DNA from: Bacillota bacterium
GTDB taxonomy: Bacteria > Bacillota > Clostridia > Lachnospirales > Lachnospiraceae
Assembly: GCA_023424235.1 (NCBI GenBank)
Contig: JAFAEB010000369.1
Coordinates: forward strand, 1 to 8,370
Length of the DNA stretch: 8,370 nt
Direction of reading: 5' to 3'
Shown: positions 1-4,923 of the stretch, in pieces
Position numbering within the stretch: the stretch's first letter is position 1
Layout: every line of letters starts with the position of its first letter
The notes under the pieces: generated by a model
The model's database searches: none
What the model was told of the DNA's origin: nothing
The model's input: the letters and a program-made list of their open reading frames with translations, nothing else
Made by a program: the position numbers and the translations under genes

Positions 1-1705
1 CAATAAGACTATTAATAGGTGATTGTGGTTCATTTACGACAGTAAGTAAGCGTTCTTTTAACATAGCTTCGTAATGAGGATTATAAGTTTTAGGGTAAGG
101 ACTCTTTCTACGATAAAGAACTTCTTCTGGAACGATACCCTTTGCTGATTCTCTAAGAAGGTGCTTTACTACATTATCTTTGTATTTTATATCCCATGGT
201 ACATTCCATACATATTCAAGTAATCTGTGATCTGCAAATGGTACCCTTGCCTCTAATCCTGAATACATACTAGTTCTGTCCATACGATCGAGTAAAGTTG
301 CCATAAACCATTTAATATTTAAATATGCTATTTCCCTTCTTCTTCGATTTAGAGCATCTTCACCTTCTAGATAAGGTGTTTCTTGTTTGGATTTTTCATA
401 AGCTGCTTTTACGTAAGTGTCGAGGTCAATTGTTTCTAATAACTCATCTTTTAACAATAATTTTCTAGGTTCCATATTTCTTGACCAAGGAAATGTTTCA
501 AGTTCAAAAGCCTCCTTACTGTGAAACCATGGATACCCACCAAATATTTCATCTGCGCATTCTCCAGTTAAGGTAACTTTGTTATATTTTTTTACTTCCT
601 TACAAAAATATAATAAGGATGACTCTACATCTGCCATTCCTGGTAAATCTCTAGCATTTACTACATCATTTAAATGATTTGCAAGATCCGAATTGTTGCA
701 TTCTAAGTAGGTATGATTCGTATCCAAAAAAGAAACCATCTTTTCTACATATGGCCTATCTCTAGAAGGTTGAAAATTGTTTGCTTTAAAAAACTCGTCA
801 TTTCCTTCAAAATCAAATGAAAAGGTATTCAGTTTTTCTCCTTTCTTCTTTAGTTCATTGGCACAAACAGCAGTTACAATACTACTATCAATACCGCCAG
901 ATAAAAAAGTACAGATAGGAATATCAGAAACCATCTGTCTCTTTATAGAATCAGTTACGAGATAGGTGGTTTTTTCTATGGTTTCTTCATAAGAATCGGT
1001 GTGAGGTTTACTCTCTAACCTCCAATACTCATATTCTTTTAAACCATCTTTATTATAAATAATATAATGCCCCGGTAACACTTCATAAAAATTTTTTAGG
1101 ACACCACTTCCATATGTTTTTGCTGGGCCAAGCCCAAGTACTTCACCTAAACTCTTCTTATCTGCAATTGCCTTTACACCAGGAAATTCTAATAAGACCT
1201 TAAGCTCTGAACCAAAAATTAGAGTTTCCTCTTTTAGGGTATAAAAGAGTGGTTTTATACCAAGTCGGTCTCTAATTAAGATAAGAGATTCCTGTTGGGA
1301 ATCCCAAATAGCAATTGAAAAAATTCCATTAAGTCGTTTTATAAAATCAGGACCATACTCGATATAACCTACAAGAATAACTTCTGTATCACTTGTTGTT
1401 TTAAAACGCCAGTCTTTTAACTTTAATTCATCACGAAGTTCTTTTGTATTGTACAACTCTCCATTATAAATGATAACATAATTTTTATCGCCTATTTTTC
1501 TACTCATTGGTTGGCTACCACTTACAAGATCGATAATGGATAGCCTTACATGTGAAAAGCCAAGGTGATCGGTTAAAAAGATACCATTTTCATCAGGTCC
1601 TCTGTGATTTAGACGAACCTTCATATTATTAAGTACTTGATACCATTTATGATTCTCATTGGTATAATTCTGTTTAAAATTGCAAAATCCTGCAATGCCA
1701 CACAA
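1..1705 (-). CDS. asnB: Asparagine synthetase (glutamine-hydrolysing), C-terminus cut by window edge
   Basis: Cytoplasmic enzyme making asparagine from aspartate, ATP and glutamine. The reading frame is open for 568 codons and runs off the left edge. The N-terminal class II glutaminase domain starts M-CGIAGFC, so Met removal exposes the nucleophilic Cys. RGPDENG (35-41), R54, NGE (81-83) and the SDTEVIL stretch (about 105-111) follow. The synthetase domain carries the ATP-pyrophosphatase loop SGGIDSS (269-275), LTGECADEIFGGYPW (379-393) and DRTSMYSGLEARVPFADH (about 476-493). The family is usually a little over 600 residues, so only a few dozen are missing. The start is TTG at 1705, chosen because it places Cys at position 2 and has AGGTG six bases upstream (1712-1716); no ATG fits. 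Nothing catalytic is missing in the visible part. It is divergent from the TetR gene, and no convincing promoter is visible for it. Confidence 0.95.
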   Translation of the reverse strand, partial: MCGIAGFCNFKQNYTNENHKWYQVLNNMKVRLNHRGPDENGIFLTDHLGFSHVRLSIIDLVSGSQPMSRKIGDKNYVIIYNGELYNTKELRDELKLKDWRFKTTSDTEVILVGYIEYGPDFIKRLNGIFSIAIWDSQQESLILIRDRLGIKPLFYTLKEETLIFGSELKVLLEFPGVKAIADKKSLGEVLGLGPAKTYGSGVLKNFYEVLPGHYIIYNKDGLKEYEYWRLESKPHTDSYEETIEKTTYLVTDSIKRQMVSDIPICTFLSGGIDSSIVTAVCANELKKKGEKLNTFSFDFEGNDEFFKANNFQPSRDRPYVEKMVSFLDTNHTYLECNNSDLANHLNDVVNARDLPGMADVESSLLYFCKEVKKYNKVTLTGECADEIFGGYPWFHSKEAFELETFPWSRNMEPRKLLLKDELLETIDLDTYVKAAYEKSKQETPYLEGEDALNRRRREIAYLNIKWFMATLLDRMDRTSMYSGLEARVPFADHRLLEYVWNVPWDIKYKDNVVKHLLRESAKGIVPEEVLYRRKSPYPKTYNPHYEAMLKERLLTVVNEPQSPINSLI

Positions 1706-1711
1706 TATTAA

Positions 1712-1716
1712 CACCT
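1712..1716 (-). promoter_or_regulatory. Ribosome binding site fixing the TTG start of asnB
   Basis: On the minus strand AGGTG lies six bases before the TTG at 1705. This supports TTG as the start, and the resulting protein has the obligatory Cys directly after the initiator Met. Confidence 0.7.
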
Positions 1717-1752
1717 ACTTTCTATAATAGATATAGTATGCTATTTAATTAT

Positions 1753-1763
1753 GGTATGATACC
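1753..1763. promoter_or_regulatory. Palindrome GGTATGATACC, candidate operator
   Basis: A perfect 11-base inverted repeat (GGTAT-G-ATACC) sits in the asnB/TetR divergent region, about 48 bp upstream of the asnB start and about 44 bp upstream of the TetR -35 box. An imperfect relative, ATAGTATGCTAT, lies at 1733-1744, so GTATG recurs with an 18-bp offset. TetR-family proteins bind such palindromes, often near their own gene. Short palindromes also occur by chance in AT-rich DNA, so the assignment is tentative. Confidence 0.3.
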
Positions 1764-1806
1764 TTTTATTTTTGTGATTGTTTGGGAACTGCTTATTAAA
1801 TTATGG

Positions 1807-1834
1807 TTGTAAACCTATTATTTAGTGTTATAAT
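1807..1834 (+). promoter_or_regulatory. Sigma-A-type promoter of the TetR-family gene
   Basis: TTGTAA (1807-1812) and a perfect TATAAT (1829-1834) are separated by 16 bp. Transcription would start near 1841, giving a leader of about 26 bases to the ATG at 1867. The -35 box lies inside an imperfect palindrome GGTTGTAAACC (1805-1815, GGTT/AACC arms), a plausible autorepression site. Confidence 0.6.
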
Positions 1835-1866
1835 TGTTTATTAAGAAGTATTCCAAGGAGAGGGCA

Positions 1867-2442
1867 ATGAGAGAACTTAAGAGTATAGAAGAGAGAATAT
1901 TAGATAAAGCACTGTACTTAATAGGTAATAGTGGGACTTTGAATGTACCAATTCGTACGATTGCTAAGGAAGCAAATGTAAATGTAAGTGCTGTTAATTA
2001 TTATTTTGGTACTAAGGAAGAGATGCTTAAGCATACAAAAGAATTCTTTATTGAAAATACTACTCGTATTTATTCCATATTAGATGAAAAAGATATAGAA
2101 GTTGAAGAAAGACTCCTATTATTTGCAAACGAGATTATGGAGCATACAATACGTTATTCCGGTTTATCCGTAATGTTTAAAGAAGCAGAGAAGTTAAAAG
2201 ATGAAGATGAGATCTCTAGAAAGATAGTTGAGGAAACAAAGGAATTGCATCGAAAAATGGAACTAACTCTTAGTGAGATTATTAAAGACCAATCAAAAAT
2301 AGAGTACAAGTATCTTATCTTTATCTCAGCAATTTTATATCCGGTAGAAAAAATGGATAACCGTGATATCATGGAAGCCCTTATTAATGATAAAGACCTT
2401 CGTATTGACTATATTAAACACATTATTAACACTTTAAAATAA
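1867..2442 (+). CDS. TetR/AcrR-family transcriptional regulator
   Basis: A 191-residue DNA-binding regulator, a normal length for TetR proteins. The N-terminal helices (about 5-20) lead into the helix-turn-helix, with PIRTIAKEANVNVSAVNYYF at 28-47 followed by GTKEEML, the characteristic TetR recognition helix pattern. The C-terminal ligand/dimerisation half (about 60-191) is mostly helical and charged and gives no clue to the inducer. The start is ATG at 1867, with AAGGAG at 1855-1860 six bases before it. An in-frame TTG at 1834 would add 11 residues, but it overlaps the -10 box and has no ribosome binding site. The gene is monocistronic, with its own promoter and a strong terminator. Candidate targets are itself and the downstream ene-reductase, whose promoter contains a large palindrome; divergent asnB is possible but less expected functionally. 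Confidence 0.9.
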   Translation: MRELKSIEERILDKALYLIGNSGTLNVPIRTIAKEANVNVSAVNYYFGTKEEMLKHTKEFFIENTTRIYSILDEKDIEVEERLLLFANEIMEHTIRYSGLSVMFKEAEKLKDEDEISRKIVEETKELHRKMELTLSEIIKDQSKIEYKYLIFISAILYPVEKMDNRDIMEALINDKDLRIDYIKHIINTLK

Positions 2443-2462
2443 AAGCGCGTGAATATAAGAAG

Positions 2463-2513
2463 AGTAGGTATAAAGGTTGAGAATTATCTTTAACTTTTAT
2501 ACTTACTTTTTTT
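2463..2513 (+). terminator. Intrinsic terminator after the TetR-family gene
   Basis: A 16-bp stem, fully paired including two G.U pairs, is formed by 2463-2478 and 2492-2507. It has a 13-base loop and is followed directly by a run of Ts (2507-2513, then GTTTTTA). It separates the regulator transcript from the ene-reductase gene. Confidence 0.85.
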
Positions 2514-2543
2514 GTTTTTACTTATAAAAGTAATGAGATTGAA

Positions 2544-2574
2544 TTGAAAATAATTTAACATAGTTAATTATATA
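2544..2574 (+). promoter_or_regulatory. Possible weak upstream promoter
   Basis: TTGAAA (2544-2549) and TATATA (2569-2574) are separated by a long 19-bp spacer. The match is modest and the region is so AT-rich that -10-like strings are common. If used, it would transcribe the small ORF at 2603-2629 and the palindromes as a leader. Confidence 0.25.
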
Positions 2575-2602
2575 TAAACACTAAAAAAAAGGAGCATTTT
2601 AA

Positions 2603-2629
2603 GTGATTCCTTATATTAATGATTTATAA
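2603..2629 (+). CDS. Possible 8-codon leader peptide ORF
   Basis: GTG begins a very short frame (MIPYINDL, then TAA) preceded by A-rich GGAG (2591-2594) at an ideal 8-base spacing. The ribosome binding site is stronger than chance suggests, while the product matches nothing I recognise. It could be a leader peptide linked to the downstream hairpin-forming palindrome, the remnant of a decayed gene start, or coincidence. No amino acid is over-represented as in classical attenuators. Confidence 0.2.
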   Translation: MIPYINDL

Positions 2630-2640
2630 CTATCAATAAC

Positions 2641-2658
2641 AACATTTATTTAAATGTT
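2641..2658. repeat. 18-bp perfect palindrome AACATTTA-TT-TAAATGTT
   Basis: Two 8-bp arms flank a TT centre, about 45 bp upstream of the centre of the larger palindrome. It may be a second protein-binding site or an RNA hairpin. Base composition makes some AT palindromes expected, but it lies just ahead of a regulated-looking promoter. Confidence 0.4.
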
Positions 2659-2668
2659 TTGTATTAAG

Positions 2669-2721
2669 AGGAGCAAAATTAAAACAATTTGTTTAAAACA
2701 TATTGATTTAATTTTGTTCTT
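2669..2721. repeat. 53-bp near-perfect palindrome overlapping the ene-reductase -35 region
   Basis: Centred on base 2695, 22 of 26 symmetrical positions are Watson-Crick pairs, two are G/T and only two mismatch. The inner part is TGTTTAAAACA (2690-2700), flanked by CAAT/ATTG segments; the outer arms are CAAAATTAAA (2674-2683) and TTTAATTTTG (2707-2716). The right arm covers the predicted -35 box and ends four bases before the TATAAT. It could be the operator for a dimeric or tetrameric repressor such as the neighbouring TetR protein, or a leader-RNA hairpin for a transcript from further upstream. It lacks the U-run of a good terminator. Confidence 0.6.
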
Positions 2722-2731
2722 ATTGTATAAT
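2703..2731 (+). promoter_or_regulatory. Likely promoter of the ene-reductase gene
   Basis: TTGATT (2703-2708), a 17-bp spacer and a perfect TATAAT (2726-2731). Transcription would start near 2738, about 43 bases before the ATG at 2781. The -35 box lies within the right arm of the 53-bp palindrome, so a bound repressor there would block RNA polymerase. Confidence 0.6.
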
Positions 2732-2780
2732 AGAAACATAAAGTTTGTTAAAAATTTAATTAATGAAAGGTGAGTATCCA

Positions 2781-4718
2781 ATGGCTTTTAATCATTTATT
2801 TCAACCTATTAAAATTAGAGGTTTAGAACTTAAGAACAGAGTTGTGTTTCCTGCTATGGGAACAAAAATGGTTGGCGAAGATAAATTTGTAACTGACCAA
2901 GTTATTGATTATCATGTTGCTAGAGCAATAGGAGGTTGTGGACTTAATTTTACTGAAGTATGTAGTGTATATCATAAAGCGTCACCAAAGTACTTTATGG
3001 GTATTGGTGAAGATAAGTACATACCAGGTCTAAAAAAATTAGCGAGTGCAATTCATGCAGCTGGTGGTAAAGCTGGTGTTCAACTATGGCTTGGTGGTTT
3101 AGCCGTAGCAAGTGACAAAGAAGCAATGATTATTGTACCTAGTGATACACCAGTAAGAGGTACGGATTATGTGCTTCCTGGTGTTAGTGTTGAAATTATT
3201 AATGAAACAGTAAAAGCTTATGGAGATGCAGCAAGACGTGCGGTAGAGGCAGGTTTTGACACCTTAGAATTTCATGCAGGTCATAATTATGTACCACATA
3301 CTTTTTTAAGCCCATATTTTAATCATAGAACAGATGAATATGGTGGAACATTAGAGAATCGAGCAAGATATTCCTTAGAATGCATTAGAGAGATACGTAA
3401 CAATATACCAAGCGACATGCCATTGTTTATGAGATTGGATGCTCATGATGATTATCTTGAAGGTGGGCTAACAATTGAAGAGGTAATTGAATATTGTAAA
3501 TTATGTAAGGCAGCAGGAGTTGACGTATTAGACGTATCGAGAGGAAACTTTTCCTCAGGCGCAATTAAATATGAAGTACCACCAATTGACTTACCACGAG
3601 GATTTAATGTTGAAAATGCGGCTAGAATACGTAAAGAGACAGGTATGATTACAATAGCTGTTGGTAGAATTAATACTCCATCCCAAGCAGATGAAATTAT
3701 AAGAGATGAAAAGGCGGATATGGTAGTAATTGGTAGAGGGCAATTAGCTGATGCTGAGTTTTGCAATAAGGCAATTGCTGGAAAAGAAGAGAGTATTGTT
3801 CGATGTGTAGGATGTAATCAAGGGTGCTATGACGGATTCGTATCAGCAGATGTACCATATATTACTTGTATGCGAAATCCAAGCCTTGGTAGAGAAAGAG
3901 AATATCAATTAATAAAAACCGATAATCCCAAGAAGGTATTAATAGCTGGCGGTGGTGTTGCGGGATTAGAGGCTGCAATAACACTTAAACGTAGAGGTCA
4001 TAATCCTATCGTATGTGAAATGGCAGATTCGATAGGAGGACAATTTGCATTAGCTGGTGCAGCACCTCGTAAAGAAGAAATGAGAGAAGCAGCTTTATGG
4101 ATGGGTGAACAAGCATTAAGAGAAGGTGTTGAAATAAGACTATCTACTCCAATTACAGCTGACTTAATTGAAAAAGAAAAACCAAGTGATCTAATAATAG
4201 CTATTGGTGCAGCTCCTATGAAACTTAATATTTTAGGTGGTGAACTAGCACATGTTACGAACTCACATGATGTTTTAGACGGTAAAGTAAAAGTTAGTGG
4301 CAATGTAGTTATTATTGGTGGTGGTCTTGTTGGATTAGAAGTTGCTGAATATGTAGATAATATGGCAGATACGATTACTGTAGTTGAAATGCTAGATGTA
4401 GTCGCAAAAGACCTTGGAGACCTTAGAAAAATTAGTGTGATGGAAAATTTACATTTTGGTGGAGTAAAGACACGTACCAATTCAAAATGCGTGGAGATAA
4501 CAGAGAAAAATGTAATTATTGAACATGAAGGTATATTAGAAGAAATACCATGTGATTACGTAGTAGTAGCAATCGGAGCGAAGTCTCGTAATTTTGATAG
4601 TATCAAATTCTATTGTGAATCGAATAATATTAAGTACCATGTAATAGGAGATGCCGTGCGTGCAAGAAGAGCATTAAATGCTACTGCAGAAGCTGCTATG
4701 GTGGCAAGAGCTATCTAA
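2781..4718 (+). CDS. FMN/4Fe-4S/FAD ene-reductase (enoate reductase / 2,4-dienoyl-CoA reductase / BaiCD-BaiH family)
   Basis: A 645-residue flavo-iron-sulfur oxidoreductase, the full length of its family, which uses NAD(P)H to reduce activated C=C bonds in unsaturated acids, CoA esters or steroids. Residues 1-335 form the Old Yellow Enzyme TIM barrel for FMN, with PAMGT (24-28), HAGHNYVPHTFLSP (165-178), NHRTDEYGG (181-189), ENRARY and the phosphate-binding VVIGRG (315-320). C342, C345, C349 and C363 are the likely 4Fe-4S ligands. Residues 385-645 carry two dinucleotide folds, VLIAGGGVAGLEAA (386-399) and VVIIGGGLVGLEVA (509-522), and a C-terminal IGDA (622-625) that binds FAD. The start is ATG 2781 with AAAGGTGAG six bases upstream; the in-frame ATG at 2763 has no ribosome binding site. 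The substrate cannot be read from sequence. It stands alone, without CoA-transferase, electron-transfer flavoprotein or bai genes in view. Confidence 0.9.
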   Translation: MAFNHLFQPIKIRGLELKNRVVFPAMGTKMVGEDKFVTDQVIDYHVARAIGGCGLNFTEVCSVYHKASPKYFMGIGEDKYIPGLKKLASAIHAAGGKAGVQLWLGGLAVASDKEAMIIVPSDTPVRGTDYVLPGVSVEIINETVKAYGDAARRAVEAGFDTLEFHAGHNYVPHTFLSPYFNHRTDEYGGTLENRARYSLECIREIRNNIPSDMPLFMRLDAHDDYLEGGLTIEEVIEYCKLCKAAGVDVLDVSRGNFSSGAIKYEVPPIDLPRGFNVENAARIRKETGMITIAVGRINTPSQADEIIRDEKADMVVIGRGQLADAEFCNKAIAGKEESIVRCVGCNQGCYDGFVSADVPYITCMRNPSLGREREYQLIKTDNPKKVLIAGGGVAGLEAAITLKRRGHNPIVCEMADSIGGQFALAGAAPRKEEMREAALWMGEQALREGVEIRLSTPITADLIEKEKPSDLIIAIGAAPMKLNILGGELAHVTNSHDVLDGKVKVSGNVVIIGGGLVGLEVAEYVDNMADTITVVEMLDVVAKDLGDLRKISVMENLHFGGVKTRTNSKCVEITEKNVIIEHEGILEEIPCDYVVVAIGAKSRNFDSIKFYCESNNIKYHVIGDAVRARRALNATAEAAMVARAI

Positions 4719-4764
4719 GTATATGACTAATACAGTCTTAATTAACTCTTAAAATATTGATAGG

Positions 4765-4819
4765 ATCCCCTTTAGGTAGACAAGGTAAATTACCCCAAAC
4801 TACCCAAAGGGGATTTTTT
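4765..4819 (+). terminator. Intrinsic terminator after the ene-reductase
   Basis: ATCCCCTTTAGGTAG (4765-4779) pairs with CTACCCAAAGGGGAT (4800-4814) over 15 positions with one mismatch, followed by a T-run to 4819. The 20-base loop contains a small inner hairpin, GGTA/TACC (4784-4794), so the RNA would form a stacked double hairpin. The T-run lies only on the plus-strand side. Confidence 0.85.
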
Positions 4820-4829
4820 ATTCCTTTAC

Positions 4830-4858
4830 TTGTGTAAAACAGATATTTGATCTATAAT
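4830..4858 (+). promoter_or_regulatory. Sigma-A-type promoter of the H-NOX chemoreceptor
   Basis: TTGTGT (4830-4835), a 17-bp spacer and a perfect TATAAT (4853-4858) give a start near 4865 and a leader of about 59 bases. I looked for a flagellar sigma-D promoter, common for chemoreceptors, and did not find a convincing one. Confidence 0.6.
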
Positions 4859-4923
4859 GAGCTATATTACAATTAGTACATAAGAACTAAAGTGATCATA
4901 TAAACAAACAAAGGAGAAACAAA

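Larger units (their letters stand above)
2514..2780. other. Long intergenic control region upstream of the ene-reductase
   Basis: Between the TetR terminator and the ene-reductase start there is no normal-sized gene. The stretch is very AT-rich. It holds a possible weak promoter (2544-2574), an 8-codon ORF with a good ribosome binding site (2603-2629), an 18-bp palindrome (2641-2658), a 53-bp near-palindrome (2669-2721) and the likely ene-reductase promoter (2703-2731). This density of symmetrical elements suggests regulated expression. Confidence 0.6.

Noticed and set aside
777..965. Plus-strand 62-residue open frame
   Set aside because: It lies antisense within the asnB synthetase domain, which has intact conserved motifs there; no ribosome binding site or family resemblance.
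1834..1866. TTG at 1834 as the TetR start (11 extra residues)
   Set aside because: It overlaps the predicted -10 box and lacks a ribosome binding site, while ATG 1867 has AAGGAG at ideal spacing.
2154..2372. Minus-strand 72-residue frame
   Set aside because: Shadow of the TetR-family gene; no independent signals.
2669..2731. The 53-bp palindrome as an intrinsic terminator
   Set aside because: There is no T-run after the right arm, the stem is almost wholly AU, and it overlaps a promoter; a good terminator for the TetR gene already exists at 2463-2513.
2763..2780. ATG at 2763 as the ene-reductase start
   Set aside because: No ribosome binding site before it; the AAAGGTGAG inside this stretch serves ATG 2781, whose product begins like other family members.
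3452..4480. Two minus-strand frames (3452-3766 and 3998-4480)
   Set aside because: Antisense to the barrel and FAD/NAD domains of the ene-reductase; Ser/Pro/Ile-rich translations typical of shadow frames.
4835..4860. Sigma-D (flagellar) promoter for the chemoreceptor
   Set aside because: A TAAA string is present but no GCCGATAT-like element follows at the right distance; the sigma-A-type boxes fit better.
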